A stretch of 64,000 nt of DNA, from positions 62,001 to 126,000 of the forward strand of contig NZ_KB908380.1 of NCBI RefSeq assembly GCF_000381005.1. The letters are read 5' to 3'. The stretch is from Selenomonas bovis DSM 23594. Its GTDB lineage: Bacteria > Bacillota > Negativicutes > Selenomonadales > Selenomonadaceae. Below the pieces are notes generated by a model. The model was given only the letters and a program-made list of their open reading frames with translations. It had not been told where the DNA came from and did no database searches. The translations under genes were made by a program, and so were the position numbers. Shown here piece by piece: positions 1 to 9,917 of this stretch. How positions within the stretch are numbered: position 1 is the stretch's first letter; every line of letters starts with the position of its first letter.

Positions 1-1429
1 GCTCACCGACCTTGCAGTCTACGTGGAACTCACGCAGCATGCGGTCGACGATGATCTGCAGATGAAGCTCGCCCATGCCGGAGATGATCGTCTGGCCCGT
101 CTCCTCGTCCGTGCGGACGCGGAACGTCGGATCCTCTTCTGCGAGCTTCTGCAACGCGACGCCCATCTTCTGCTGGTCGTTCTTCGTTGCCGGCTCGACA
201 GCGACGGAGATAACCGGATCCGGGAACTCCATCGACTCGAGGATGATCGGATGCTCTTCATCGCAGAGCGTGTCGCCTGTCGTCGTATCCTTGAGGCCGA
301 CAGCCGCGGCAATGTCGCCGCTGTAGACCTTCTCGATTTCCTTGCGGTGGTTTGCGTGCATCTGCAGGATACGGCCGATGCGCTCTTTCTTGCCCTTCGT
401 CGAGTTGTAGACGTAGGAGCCAGCGTCGAGCGTACCGGAGTAGACGCGGAAGAACGCGAGCTTGCCGACGAACGGATCCGTCATGATCTTGAACGCGAGT
501 GCCGCGAACGGCTCATCATCGCTCGAAGGACGGTGATCCTCCTCGCCCGTCTCAGGATCGACACCAGCGATCGGCGGGATATCCGTCGGTGCCGGCATGA
601 AGTCGACGATGGCGTCGAGCAGGGGCTGCACGCCCTTGTTGCGGTAGGACGTGCCGCAGGTCACGGGAACCATCTGGCAGGTGACCGTCGCCTTGCGGAT
701 GACCTTTTTGATGTCATCCTCGGTGATCTCCTCGCCGCCGAGGTACTTCTCCATGAACTCGTCGTCCTGTTCGGAGCAGGCCTCGAGCAGCTTCTCGCGA
801 TACTCCTCCGCCTGATCCTTCATGTCGTCAGGGATAGCGACCTCATCCTCGACCTTGCCGAGATCGTCCTCATAGACGATGGCTTCCATCTTGATGAGAT
901 CGATGATGCCCTTGAACGTATCCTCAGCGCCGATCGGCAACTGGATGGGAACCGCGTTCGCCTGGAGGCGCTCATGCATCATCTTGACGACGTTGTAAAA
1001 ATCTGCGCCGGTGATGTCCATCTTGTTGACATACGCCATACGCGGAACGTTGTATTTCTCAGCCTGGCGCCATACGGTCTCCGTCTGAGGCTCGACACCG
1101 CCGCGGGCAGTCAGAACTGTCACAGCGCCATCGAGGACGCGCAGGGAGCGCTCAACTTCTACCGTAAAGTCCACATGGCCCGGCGTATCAATGATGTTGA
1201 TACGATGGTCCTTCCAATGGCAGGTCGTCGCAGCCGACGTGATCGTGATGCCGCGCTCCTGCTCCTGGACCATCCAGTCCATCGTAGCCGCACCATCATG
1301 AACCTCACCAATCTTGTGGTTGACACCCGTGTAGAAGAGGATACGCTCAGTAGTCGTCGTCTTACCGGCATCGATGTGAGCCATGATACCGATATTACGC
1401 GTTTTCTCAAGGGAATACTCTCTTGCCAC
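1..1429 (-). CDS. fusA: Elongation factor G, N-terminal two-thirds (partial)
   Basis: Translocation GTPase of the ribosome. The gene runs off the left edge, and about 476 codons of the usual ~690 are visible. The N-terminus has the P-loop AHIDAGKTT (about residues 17-25), then DTPGHVDF and NKMD, which are the G1, G3 and G4 motifs of translational GTPases. The domain II and III start follows. I place the start at a GTG ([20 protein letters not shown]) because AAGGAG lies 11 bases upstream and the reading matches EF-G from its first residues. It is the last visible gene of the str operon (L7Ae-like, rpsL, rpsG, fusA), 37 bases after rpsG. No frame break is seen. Confidence 0.97.
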   Translation of the reverse strand, partial: MAREYSLEKTRNIGIMAHIDAGKTTTTERILFYTGVNHKIGEVHDGAATMDWMVQEQERGITITSAATTCHWKDHRINIIDTPGHVDFTVEVERSLRVLDGAVTVLTARGGVEPQTETVWRQAEKYNVPRMAYVNKMDITGADFYNVVKMMHERLQANAVPIQLPIGAEDTFKGIIDLIKMEAIVYEDDLGKVEDEVAIPDDMKDQAEEYREKLLEACSEQDDEFMEKYLGGEEITEDDIKKVIRKATVTCQMVPVTCGTSYRNKGVQPLLDAIVDFMPAPTDIPPIAGVDPETGEEDHRPSSDDEPFAALAFKIMTDPFVGKLAFFRVYSGTLDAGSYVYNSTKGKKERIGRILQMHANHRKEIEKVYSGDIAAAVGLKDTTTGDTLCDEEHPIILESMEFPDPVISVAVEPATKNDQQKMGVALQKLAEEDPTFRVRTDEETGQTIISGMGELHLQIIVDRMLREFHVDCKVGE

Positions 1430-1466
1430 TTTTACTATCGCTCCTTATCTTATATAGTAGAAAAGA

Positions 1467-1952
<486 letters not shown>

Positions 1953-1975
1953 TCATAGTCTCTCGCGAGCTGGTG

Positions 1976-2359
1976 TTATTTTTTCTTTGCTTTCGCTTTC
2001 TTGGCGCCGTACTTGGAGCGGGCCTGGCCGCGATCCTGAACGCCTGCCGTATCGAGCGAACCACGGATGATGTGGTAGCGGACACCCGGGAGGTCCTTGA
2101 CACGACCGCCGCGGATCAGAACAACACTATGCTCCTGGAGATTATGACCAATGCCAGGAATGTATGCAGTCACCTCGATGCTGTTCGTCAGACGAACACG
2201 AGCGACCTTACGCAGTGCAGAGTTTGGTTTCTTCGGCGTCGTCGTGTAGACACGCGTGCAAACGCCGCGCTTCTGCGGGCAATTTTTCAGTGCTGGTGCT
2301 GTGGATTTCTCCTGCATGCTCTTTCTGCTTTTACGGACTAACTGGTTGATAGTAGGCAT
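1976..2359 (-). CDS. rpsL: 30S ribosomal protein S12
   Basis: Decoding-centre protein of the small subunit, 127 residues. The frame is open further upstream, but [13 protein letters not shown] is the conserved S12 N-terminus and AAGGAGGTG precedes this ATG, so I start here. The loop [11 protein letters not shown] carries the lysine pair containing the residue equivalent to E. coli K42, and [14 protein letters not shown] contains the K87 equivalent. Both read as the streptomycin-sensitive form. The C-terminus is a lysine-rich tail. It is followed directly by rpsG. Confidence 0.98.
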   Translation of the reverse strand: MPTINQLVRKSRKSMQEKSTAPALKNCPQKRGVCTRVYTTTPKKPNSALRKVARVRLTNSIEVTAYIPGIGHNLQEHSVVLIRGGRVKDLPGVRYHIIRGSLDTAGVQDRGQARSKYGAKKAKAKKK

Positions 2360-2426
2360 ACATGCACCTCCTTCCTTCATTTTAGAATTTATTATTTATG
2401 AAAACTCACGGCAATACCGCAAGTTT

Positions 2427-2681
2427 CTAACGAGATTCCTGCGTGAGCGCTACCGCCGCAGCTCCCACGTCGATGCCGCAGGCTTTGCCGAGTTCCGCCA
2501 TGGAAGCGACGCGTTCCACAGGGACATCCTGCGCCTCGCAAAGCTCGGCAAGCGGCGCCGTGATGCGCGCATCTGCATCGTCCGCGAGGAATACAGCAGC
2601 GGCTCTACCGCCCTGCACGGCCTTCCTGACCTGCTTGAGTCCGATGACACGCGCGGCATCCTTCAAATGCTCCAGTGCCAT
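2427..2681 (-). CDS. L7Ae/L30e-family ribosomal-type protein (YbxF-like)
   Basis: Small (84-residue) RNA-binding protein of the L7Ae/L30e/Gadd45 fold, known in Firmicutes as YbxF or RplGB, which binds kink-turn RNA. The core GRAAAVFLADDADARI, followed by the VPVERVASMAELGKACGIDVGAAAVAL segment, is typical. The start is placed at MALEHLKDAARVIGLKQ, which has GGGAG eight bases upstream; the longer upstream frame has no family resemblance. It is the first gene of the str operon. In relatives rpoC usually lies just upstream of it, but here the upstream neighbour is the transketolase gene, and a consensus promoter sits in between. Confidence 0.9.
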   Translation of the reverse strand: MALEHLKDAARVIGLKQVRKAVQGGRAAAVFLADDADARITAPLAELCEAQDVPVERVASMAELGKACGIDVGAAAVALTQESR

Positions 2682-2732
2682 TTCCTTCACTCCCTCGTCC
2701 TGAAGTCGTGCTCTCCTGTCAGGCACTTCTAC

Positions 2733-2761
2733 ATACTATCATCGGCAAAAAACAATGTCAA
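2733..2761 (-). promoter_or_regulatory. Sigma-A promoter of the str operon
   Basis: On the minus strand TTGACA (2756-2761) is followed, after exactly 17 bases, by TAGTAT (2733-2738). An AT-rich stretch, which could act as an UP element, lies upstream of the -35. The predicted transcript begins about 45 bases before the L7Ae-like gene. Confidence 0.75.
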
Positions 2762-2966
2762 CACTTAATTTATCAAGTTTTTCTAAATACACGCTGTCTA
2801 GCGTTTCTTTTTCTATTTCTCCATTGACATCAAGTATTTTATCCATACAGGAAAGACATTTCGACTTTGATCATGCACATATTTTACGAAATTCCCTCTT
2901 CTCTTTCCGCTATCTTTTTCCCTGCCACATCATCGCACTGTCGTCAATCCTTCTGCTCAGTATGAC

Positions 2967-3000
2967 AAAACGGCCCGATGCCTCTGCATCGGACCGTTTT
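2967..3000. terminator. Rho-independent terminator after tkt
   Basis: A 15-base stem (AAAACGGCCCGATGC with its partner GCATCGGACCGTTTT, one wobble or mismatch) closes a four-base CTCT loop. It has A/T flanks on both sides, so it can work in either direction. It ends the leftward tkt transcript. Confidence 0.85.
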
Positions 3001-3046
3001 GCAGGACAGCCCCCTTCTCCGCGAGAGAAAGATATGCCATCTAACT

Positions 3047-5050
3047 TTATTTCACTTTTGCCAACACACGGAGCATCGTCTCGACGACGTGCTCCTTCGT
3101 GAAGCCGAATTTCTTGAAGAGCACGCCGCCCGGCGCCGAAGCACCGAAGCCCGGCATTGCGACGGTCGCACCGTCGAGACCGACGTAGTCGCCCCAGCCG
3201 AACGGCATGGCCGCCTCGACCGCTACACGCGCGCGGACATCGCTCGGCAGGATGCTCTCTTTGTAGGCATCGCTCTGCTTAGCGAAGAGATCCATGCACG
3301 GCATCGAGACAACGCGGATGGAGCGGCCCTGCGCCGCAAGCTCCGCCTGAGCCTCGATGGCGAGCGCAACCTCTGAGCCCGTGGCGATGAGGATGCCTTC
3401 GAGATTGTCCTTGTCCTTCGCCTCGGAAACGATGTACGCGCCCTTGAGTGCCTCCTTCGAGGAACCAGCGAGCTGCGGCAGTCCCTGACGCGTGAGCACG
3501 AGGAGCGTCGGCGTCTCCTTGCTCGTGAGCGCGAGGTACCAGCCGGCCTCCGTCTCCGTGACATCCGCCGGACGGAAGACGTTGACGTTCGGCAGTGCGC
3601 GCCACATGGCGAGCTGCTCGACCGGCTCGTGCGTCGGGCCATCCTCGCCTACGCCGATGCTGTCATGCGTGAGCACGTACGTCGTCGGGATCTTCATGAG
3701 CGCCGCGAGACGGACCATCGGCTTCATGTAGTCGGAGAAGACGAAGAACGTCGCGACGTAGGGGCGCAGGCCGCCGTGCAGCGCGATGCCGTTCGCAATC
3801 GCCGCCATCGCGAGCTCTCGCACGCCGAAATGGAGGTTGCGGCCCGCGTAGTTCTCCTTGCTGAAGTCGCCCTCGCCCTTCATCTCCGTCTTGTTCGACG
3901 GCGCGAGATCTGCGCTGCCGCCGATGAGCTGCGGCACGAGATCCTTGATGTACTGGAGCACGTTGCCAGAGGCCGCGCGCGTCGCGATGGGTTTCTCCGC
4001 CTTCGCCCAGAACTTTTCGTCCCGGTCGAGTGCTGCGGCATCCACCGGCGCATGGAACGCATCCCAGAGCTTCTTCTGCTCGGGGAACTTCGCGCAGTAA
4101 TCCGCAAAGAGTTTCTCCCATGCCGTCTCTGCAGTCGCGCCTTTTTTCGCAAGCTCCGCATAATGGTCATAGACCTCCTGCGGAATATGGAACGAGGTGT
4201 CAGGCTCCGGCCAGCCGAGGTTCTCTTTGAGTGCCTTGACGTTCTCCTCGCCGAGCGGTTCGCCGTGCGCGCTGGCCTTGCCCTGCTTCGCGGGGCAGCC
4301 GTAGCCGATCTGTGTCTTGACCGTGATGAACGACGGATGCTCCTTGTCAGCCTTGGCCTCCTCGATGGCCTTGCCGATGGCTGCGAGGTCGTTGCCGTCC
4401 TCGACCGTGATCGTCTGGAAGCCGAACGCACGCATGCGCGCCTGCACATCCTCGCGGAATGCGATGTCCGTATCGCCCTCGATGGAGATGTTGTTGGAGT
4501 CGTAGAGGATGATGAGCTTCGAGAGGCCGAGTGTGCCCGCGAGCGAGAACGCCTCGGAGGAGATGCCCTCCATCATGCAGCCGTCGCCGCCGAGCGCGAA
4601 CGTGTAGTGGTCGACGATCTCATAGCCCGGCTTGTTGAATACAGCCGCGAGATGCGCCTCCGCCATCGCCATGCCGACCGCCATGCCCATGCCGGCGCCC
4701 AGCGGCCCTGTCGTCGCCTCGACGCCGACCGTGTGGCCGTACTCAGGATGGCCCGGCGTCAGCGAGCCGTCCTGGCGGAACTGCTTCATATCCTCCATCG
4801 TGAGCCCGTAGCCGTAGAAATGGAGCAGCGAATAGAGGAGCGTCGAGCCGTGGCCGCCGGACAGGATGAACCGGTCGCGGTTCTCCCATTTCGGATCCTT
4901 CGGGTTGTGGTTCATGTGGTTCGCCCAAAGCTCGTAGGCCATCGGCGCACTGCCGAGCGGCAGTCCCGGATGACCGGAGTTGGCCTTCTGGATGGCATCC
5001 GCCGCGAGCACGCGGATGGCGTTCACACAGGTCGTATCAATGTTACTCAA
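3047..5050 (-). CDS. tkt: Transketolase
   Basis: Thiamine-diphosphate enzyme of the non-oxidative pentose phosphate pathway; it moves two-carbon ketol units between sugar phosphates. It is 667 residues, full length. Visible landmarks are SGGHGSTLLYSLLHFYGY, the ThDP/Mg motif GGDGCMMEGISSEAFSLAG with the downstream NN, the pyrimidine domain starting near RNLHFGVRELAM, and HDSIGVGEDGPTHEP. The start is a TTG (MSNIDTTCVNAIRVLAADAIQKANSGHPG) with AAGGGG upstream. It is probably monocistronic, since a strong terminator follows and 170 bases separate it from aroH. Confidence 0.98.
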   Translation of the reverse strand: MSNIDTTCVNAIRVLAADAIQKANSGHPGLPLGSAPMAYELWANHMNHNPKDPKWENRDRFILSGGHGSTLLYSLLHFYGYGLTMEDMKQFRQDGSLTPGHPEYGHTVGVEATTGPLGAGMGMAVGMAMAEAHLAAVFNKPGYEIVDHYTFALGGDGCMMEGISSEAFSLAGTLGLSKLIILYDSNNISIEGDTDIAFREDVQARMRAFGFQTITVEDGNDLAAIGKAIEEAKADKEHPSFITVKTQIGYGCPAKQGKASAHGEPLGEENVKALKENLGWPEPDTSFHIPQEVYDHYAELAKKGATAETAWEKLFADYCAKFPEQKKLWDAFHAPVDAAALDRDEKFWAKAEKPIATRAASGNVLQYIKDLVPQLIGGSADLAPSNKTEMKGEGDFSKENYAGRNLHFGVRELAMAAIANGIALHGGLRPYVATFFVFSDYMKPMVRLAALMKIPTTYVLTHDSIGVGEDGPTHEPVEQLAMWRALPNVNVFRPADVTETEAGWYLALTSKETPTLLVLTRQGLPQLAGSSKEALKGAYIVSEAKDKDNLEGILIATGSEVALAIEAQAELAAQGRSIRVVSMPCMDLFAKQSDAYKESILPSDVRARVAVEAAMPFGWGDYVGLDGATVAMPGFGASAPGGVLFKKFGFTKEHVVETMLRVLAKVK

Positions 5051-5222
5051 GAAAATCGCCCCTTACTGAATACAGAAATACTCTACTTTCTTATCATACA
5101 TGAGCCGGGTGAAAAAGTATAGCGGAAATTCAAGACGCGCTGAACCTCGCCATATCTCAGGCAGCGGGGCTTCACCGGAGCTCCCTTTCCGGCAGCGTTC
5201 CCAACGCGCCCGCAGCGTGCGC

Positions 5223-5588
5223 TCACGCGCCTGCGAGATCCGGCCGCAGCTTTGCGGCGCCGCCAAGGTAGATGTGGCGGATGTCCTTCTGGCCTTTTTC
5301 CGTATCGACGAGCAGCAGCACGCGGATGCAGTGCGGGAGACTCCCCTCGATCGCAAGCTGCCGCGCGTCGAAAAGCGGCACAGCGTCAAAGCCGGCCACA
5401 CGCGCGCGCACGCCCGCGGAGGGGAACGCGCTCACGAGATCCTCCGTCGCACTGAAGATAGCGGCGCCGATGGTCTCCGGCGCGATGCCGTTCTCCCTGA
5501 GCATCGTCTCGACGAGTGTCGCAGCGGCGCTCCATATCGCTTCTTTCCTGTCTTCCTCTACCGTGATGGCTCCGCGGACTCCGCGCAT
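5223..5588 (-). CDS. aroH: Monofunctional chorismate mutase, AroH type
   Basis: Converts chorismate to prephenate on the way to phenylalanine and tyrosine. It is 121 residues, the length of the Bacillus-type AroH trimer family. Recognisable parts are MRGVRGAITVEEDR at the N-terminus, the central AAIFSATEDLVSAFPS, and the C-terminal CIRVLLLVDTEKGQKDIRHIYLGGAAKLRPD, with the arginine and tyrosine that contact substrate. It starts 12 bases after the ubiB-like gene stops, so the two are probably cotranscribed. No other aromatic pathway genes are nearby. Confidence 0.93.
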   Translation of the reverse strand: MRGVRGAITVEEDRKEAIWSAAATLVETMLRENGIAPETIGAAIFSATEDLVSAFPSAGVRARVAGFDAVPLFDARQLAIEGSLPHCIRVLLLVDTEKGQKDIRHIYLGGAAKLRPDLAGA

Positions 5589-5600
5589 GTCGCATCTCTC

Positions 5601-7220
5601 CTATCTTCCTTTGTGAATATCCCAGATGAGCCGGATGCTCAGCACGAAGGCGATGAGATAGCCAACGAAGCCGAGCAGCGGGATCTCCATGATCTTCGGC
5701 GTCATATTCGTCGTGCAGATGGTGCTTGAGCCCAGGAGCAGCGCTGCGCAGAGCACGGCGACGATGACGCGGTTGACCATCTTGTCGACATGGCGCAGCG
5801 GCTCCTCCGATCCCGTGAGATCGAGATTGACCTTCGTCTGACCGCTCATCGTCATCTTGAGGATATCTGAAATCTGCTCCGGCAGCGCCATCGACTTGCG
5901 CATGAGCAGATAGCTCTCGCGCTTCGCCTTGGAAAGCTCGTCGCGCCAATCGAAATTCTTCTTGAAATTGAGCTGCAGGCTCTTCGCGAAAATCTCGACG
6001 AAGCTGACCTTCGGGCAGACGAGGCGCATGACGCCCTCGATGGTCAGGATGCCGCGCGCGAACATCGAAAGCCCCTGCGGGCAGGCGATGTGGTGCACGC
6101 GCAGGATGTTCATGATCTGCCGTGTGAGCACGCCCATCTTGAGGTCGCGGAAATCGAGCGTGCTGTACTGCGCCATGAGCGCGTCGATGTCCTGGTAGAG
6201 CGCCGTGTGGTTGATGTGGCCGCGCGGCACGCCGAGCGCGAGCACCGCGGTCTTCATCTCAAAGGTATCGTGGTTCGCGAGCGCGATGACCGCCTTGCGG
6301 ATGGCCGTGCGGTCGCGGTTGCTCAGACGGCCCATCATGCCGAGGTCGAGCCAGACGATCCTGCCGCCGCGCACCCAGATATTTCCGGGGTGCGGATCGG
6401 CATGGAAATAGCCGTCCTCGATGATCTGCTTGACATAGTTCTCGCCGAGCCTGCGCCCGAGCAGCGTGATATCGACGCCGCGCGCCCGCAGCCCATCGAA
6501 ATCGTCGATGCGCACGCCATCGACATACTCCATGACGAGGATGTGCTGCGTCGTGAGATTGCGGTAGACATTGGGGCAGGTCACGAATGCCTCATCCTGG
6601 TTCAGATGGCGGAACTCCTCGATGTGGTCGGCCTCGATGAGGAAATCCATCTCCTGCTTGGCGATGCCCCACATCTCCTCGAGCACCATATCGAAGTCGA
6701 TGACATCCTGCGAGTGGCTCACGACGCGCACGAGACGCGCGGCGCGCCTCAGGAGCACCATGTCGCGCGCCATGATCTTGTAGATGCCCGGCCGCTGCAC
6801 CTTCACGACGACGCGTTCCCCCGTCGTGAGCACGGCGCGGTGCACCTGCGCGATAGACGCTGAGCCGAGCACTTCTTCGTCAATGGAGGCAAAGACCTTG
6901 TTCCAGCGGCGGCTGTACTCCTGCTCGATGACCTCGAGAATGGTCGAAAACGGCAGAGGCTTTGCGCCATTCTGCAGCTTCATGAGCTCGTCGCAGTACT
7001 CCTGCGGCAGGAAGTCCGGCCGCATGCTCATGACCTGTCCGAGCTTGACGAACGTCGGCCCGAGGTCCTCGAGAATGTGGCGGAGCTTCTCCGGCGTCAT
7101 GCCGCGCACGACGTCGTACTTGCGCAGGACAGCGACCATCTCCTTGAGGCGCACGGCCGAGCCGATGTCCTTCTTCCGCTCCTTATTCAGTTCGGGGAAA
7201 ATCTTTCCCAGCATCGGCAT
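5601..7220 (-). CDS. UbiB/ABC1/AarF-family atypical kinase
   Basis: Member of the ABC1/UbiB protein-kinase-like family, which supports isoprenoid-quinone synthesis in other bacteria through an ATPase activity. It is 539 residues. Seen are the KxGQ motif in FVKLGQVMSMRPDFLP, the Ala-rich nucleotide loop region GSASIAQVHRAVL, VVVKVQRPG, and the catalytic segment GYFHADPHPGNIWV with WLDLGMMGRL. Two hydrophobic segments close the C-terminus (about residues 485-530), as expected for a membrane-anchored member. Its substrate pathway here, probably menaquinone-related, is inference. Start ATG with AAAGGA just upstream. Confidence 0.92.
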   Translation of the reverse strand: MPMLGKIFPELNKERKKDIGSAVRLKEMVAVLRKYDVVRGMTPEKLRHILEDLGPTFVKLGQVMSMRPDFLPQEYCDELMKLQNGAKPLPFSTILEVIEQEYSRRWNKVFASIDEEVLGSASIAQVHRAVLTTGERVVVKVQRPGIYKIMARDMVLLRRAARLVRVVSHSQDVIDFDMVLEEMWGIAKQEMDFLIEADHIEEFRHLNQDEAFVTCPNVYRNLTTQHILVMEYVDGVRIDDFDGLRARGVDITLLGRRLGENYVKQIIEDGYFHADPHPGNIWVRGGRIVWLDLGMMGRLSNRDRTAIRKAVIALANHDTFEMKTAVLALGVPRGHINHTALYQDIDALMAQYSTLDFRDLKMGVLTRQIMNILRVHHIACPQGLSMFARGILTIEGVMRLVCPKVSFVEIFAKSLQLNFKKNFDWRDELSKAKRESYLLMRKSMALPEQISDILKMTMSGQTKVNLDLTGSEEPLRHVDKMVNRVIVAVLCAALLLGSSTICTTNMTPKIMEIPLLGFVGYLIAFVLSIRLIWDIHKGR

Positions 7221-7255
7221 CCCATTCCTTTATCTGGCCGTCTGCGCGCGTCACC

Positions 7256-8878
7256 TCACGCTTTTTTGTATTTCTCCGCGATCTGCTGCTGCACGGTCTC
7301 GTTCGCGAGGAAATCATCGTACGTCGTCACGCGGTCGACCACGCCATCCGGCGTGATGTCGATGATGCGGTTCGCGATAGTCTGCACGAACTCATGGTCA
7401 TGCGAGGCGAAGAGCGCCGTGCCCTTGAACGCGATGAGCCCGTTGTTGAGCGCCGTGATGGACTCGAGGTCGAGGTGGTTCGTCGGCTCGTCGAGTAGCA
7501 GCACGTTCGCGCCTGAGAGCATCATGCGCGAGAGCATGCAGCGCACGCGCTCGCCGCCTGATAGGACGTTCGCCTGCTTCTGGCTCTCCTCGCCGGAAAA
7601 GAGCATGCGCCCGAGGAAGCCGCGCACGAACGTCTCGTCCGGGTCCTTCGAGTACTGGCGCAGCCAGTCGACGAGGTTGAGCTCCACGCCGTCGAAATAG
7701 CTGCTGTTATCAGACGGCAGGTAGGCCTGCGTCGTCGTGACGCCCCATTTGAACGAACCCTCGTCCGGCTCCTCCTCGCCCATGAGGATCTTGAAGAGCA
7801 TCGTCTTGCCGAGCGTGTTCGGACCGACGAATGCGACCTTGTCGCCTTTCCTCAGGGTGAAGCTCACGTTCTTCAGCACCTGCTCGCCGTCGACGGTCTT
7901 CGAGATGCCTTCCACCTGCAGGAGCTGGTCGCCCGCCTCGCGGTCCGGCGTGAACGCGATGTAGGGATAGCGGCGCGAGGAGGGCTTGATGTCCTCGACC
8001 TTGATCTTCTCGAGGAGCTTCTTGCGGCTCGTCGCCTGCTTGGACTTCGCGGCGTTCGCGGCGAAGCGCGCGATGAAGGTCTGCAGCTCCTTGATCTTCT
8101 CCTCGGCCTTCTTGTTCTGCTCCTTCTGCAGCTGCAGCGCGAGCTGGCTCGACTGATACCAGAAATCATAGTTGCCCGCGTAGAGCTTGATCTCGCCATA
8201 GTCTACGTCGCAGATGTAGGTGCAGACTTGGTTGAGGAAATGGCGGTCATGCGAGACGACGATGACCGTGTTCGGGAAGTCCGCGAGGAAGTCCTCGAGC
8301 CAGTTGATGGACGCCACGTCGAGATGGTTCGTCGGCTCGTCGAGCAGCAGGATGTCGGGGTTGCCGAAGAGCGCCTGCGCGAGCAGCACGCGCACCTTTT
8401 CCTTGGCCGTGAGCTCGGACATCATGAGCTCGTGCTTGTCCTCCGTGATGCCGAGGCCGTTGAGGAGGCGCGCGGCGTCAGACTCCGCGTCCCAGCCGTT
8501 CATCTCCGCGAACTCCGCCTCGAGCTCCGAGGCCTTCATGCCGTCCTCCTCGGAGAAATCCGGCTTCGCGTAGAGCGCGTCCTTCTCATCCATGACCTCG
8601 ACGAGGCGCGGATAGCCCATCATGACCGTGCGCAGCACCTGATACTGGTCGAACGCGTAGTGATCCTGCTTGAGAACCGCGAGGCGCTCGCCCGGCGTGA
8701 CCTCCACCATGCCGCCCGTCGGCTCGAGCTCGCCGGAGAGCAGGCGCAAGAACGTGGACTTGCCGGCGCCGTTCGCGCCGATGATGCCGTAGCAGTTGCC
8801 CGGCGTGAACTTGAGGTTGACATCCTTGTAGAGCACACGCTTGCCGAACTGGAGGCTCAGGTTGTTCGTAGTAATCAT
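7256..8878 (-). CDS. ABC-F family ATPase (ribosome-associated)
   Basis: Soluble protein with two ABC ATPase domains and no membrane part, 540 residues. First domain: Walker A GIIGANGAGKST, signature and Walker B ILLLDEPTNHLDV. An ABC-F linker rich in Lys and Glu follows (about residues 235-310). Second domain: a Walker A-like GPNTLGKTM, signature VLSGGERVRCML, Walker B VLLLDEPTNHLDL. The second Walker A reads GPNTLGKT, with T-L in place of the usual G-[AS]; the YbiT branch shows this. It probably acts at the ribosomal E site. I start at MITTNNLSLQFGKRVLY; 24 upstream codons are open but look non-coding. Confidence 0.95.
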   Translation of the reverse strand: MITTNNLSLQFGKRVLYKDVNLKFTPGNCYGIIGANGAGKSTFLRLLSGELEPTGGMVEVTPGERLAVLKQDHYAFDQYQVLRTVMMGYPRLVEVMDEKDALYAKPDFSEEDGMKASELEAEFAEMNGWDAESDAARLLNGLGITEDKHELMMSELTAKEKVRVLLAQALFGNPDILLLDEPTNHLDVASINWLEDFLADFPNTVIVVSHDRHFLNQVCTYICDVDYGEIKLYAGNYDFWYQSSQLALQLQKEQNKKAEEKIKELQTFIARFAANAAKSKQATSRKKLLEKIKVEDIKPSSRRYPYIAFTPDREAGDQLLQVEGISKTVDGEQVLKNVSFTLRKGDKVAFVGPNTLGKTMLFKILMGEEEPDEGSFKWGVTTTQAYLPSDNSSYFDGVELNLVDWLRQYSKDPDETFVRGFLGRMLFSGEESQKQANVLSGGERVRCMLSRMMLSGANVLLLDEPTNHLDLESITALNNGLIAFKGTALFASHDHEFVQTIANRIIDITPDGVVDRVTTYDDFLANETVQQQIAEKYKKA

Positions 8879-8996
8879 CTTTCGACTTTCATCCCTTTCA
8901 TATCTCTTGTCAGTCGGAACCGCCGCATGCACCGGCAGCTCCGCTGTCACTGTCTTCTATCATCATCTGCCGCCCCCGCCGGAGGCGCAGCGTACA

Positions 8997-9869
8997 TCAC
9001 TCATTCAGGATCGCGCGGAACATCGAGAGGATGCTCTGCCCGTAGGTCGTCCCCGGCACGGCCCAGCGGCCGTTGAGATCCTCCCAGCGCGTGAGCGTGC
9101 TCTCTCCGTAGACGGAGCGCACGAGGTCGTAGCGCGGATCGACGACCGGCTCGAGCGGCTGGCGCGTCGAGGCGTAGGCGAGCAGGTGCTGGATATGCGC
9201 GCGCACGCCGAGCTCGGAGCTCGCGAAATACGCGCCCTTCACCGTCGTGCTCGTCGTGCCGAGCCCACAGTAGTTGTTCTGATCCGGCGTCACTGTGCCG
9301 CCGTAGCGGAAGAACCCCGTCTCCTTGAGCGCCTGCGCGAACGCGACGTCAGGCCGGATGCCCTCGCGCTCCCCTTCCTGATAATAATAGGAAACGAGCT
9401 GCTGCGGTGTCACGGAGATATCCGGCGTCGGATTGTAGCGGAGCAGGTAGCGCACGCACTGTTCCTGACTCGCGAGCGGCGTGCCGATGATGGAGTCGTC
9501 ATAATTGGAGACCGTCTTGGGCACCGGGAACGGCGTCAGCGGCAACGCCTGCGGATCCGGCTGCGGCGCAGGCGCGAGGATCTCCTGCACACGCTCGCGC
9601 AGGGAGCGCGGCACGACGCGCGTCGATCCCTCAGAAGCCGGCCGGATTTCCCGCTGCACGCCGGAAGGCCTGCGCACTTCGCGTCCCTCCCGCGGCATTT
9701 CCAGCTTCTCTTCCACCCGCGGCATTTCCACTTTCGTTTCCACCTGCGGCTCAGGTGTCTGCAAGCGATGCGATGCGGACACCATCCCTCCAGAGGGAAG
9801 CGAAAATACAAATGCACCCGTGAGCGCAGTCAGCAGGAACGTCCGAGAAGACAACGCAAGAAACTTCAT
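8997..9869 (-). CDS. Secreted N-acetylglucosaminidase domain protein
   Basis: Predicted exported peptidoglycan hydrolase, 290 residues. MKFLALSSRTFLLTALTGAFVF forms a signal peptide, and AAAGGAGAG precedes the ATG. Then comes a charged, proline-rich stretch with near-repeats (ETKVEMPRVEEKLEMPREG). The C-terminal half is a glucosaminidase (GH73-like) domain: FAQALKETGFFRYGG contains the likely catalytic Glu at about residue 183, followed by QNNYCGLGT and GVRAHIQHLLAYAS. The C-terminus is SMFRAILNE. It lies in a leftward run with the NCS2-like permease upstream and the ABC-F gene downstream; the functional link is unclear. Confidence 0.88.
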   Translation of the reverse strand: MKFLALSSRTFLLTALTGAFVFSLPSGGMVSASHRLQTPEPQVETKVEMPRVEEKLEMPREGREVRRPSGVQREIRPASEGSTRVVPRSLRERVQEILAPAPQPDPQALPLTPFPVPKTVSNYDDSIIGTPLASQEQCVRYLLRYNPTPDISVTPQQLVSYYYQEGEREGIRPDVAFAQALKETGFFRYGGTVTPDQNNYCGLGTTSTTVKGAYFASSELGVRAHIQHLLAYASTRQPLEPVVDPRYDLVRSVYGESTLTRWEDLNGRWAVPGTTYGQSILSMFRAILNE

Positions 9870-9900
9870 AAAGCAATCTCTCCTTTGATCCGTATTCCAA

Positions 9901-9917
9901 ACAATCAGTGATTCCTC
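9901..9917. repeat. Half-site of the palindromic repeat family
   Basis: Reads ATCAGTGATTCCTC, that is, one terminus of the dispersed element in inverted orientation. It supplies the stop codon region of the NCS2-like gene on the minus strand. Confidence 0.45.

Larger units (their letters stand above)
2682..3046. other. Intergenic region between str operon and tkt
   Basis: About 365 bases without a convincing gene. It holds the str-operon promoter, then about 200 bases of AT-rich sequence that stands out against the GC-rich surroundings, and finally the tkt terminator. Short open frames here have no binding site or recognisable product. Confidence 0.6.
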
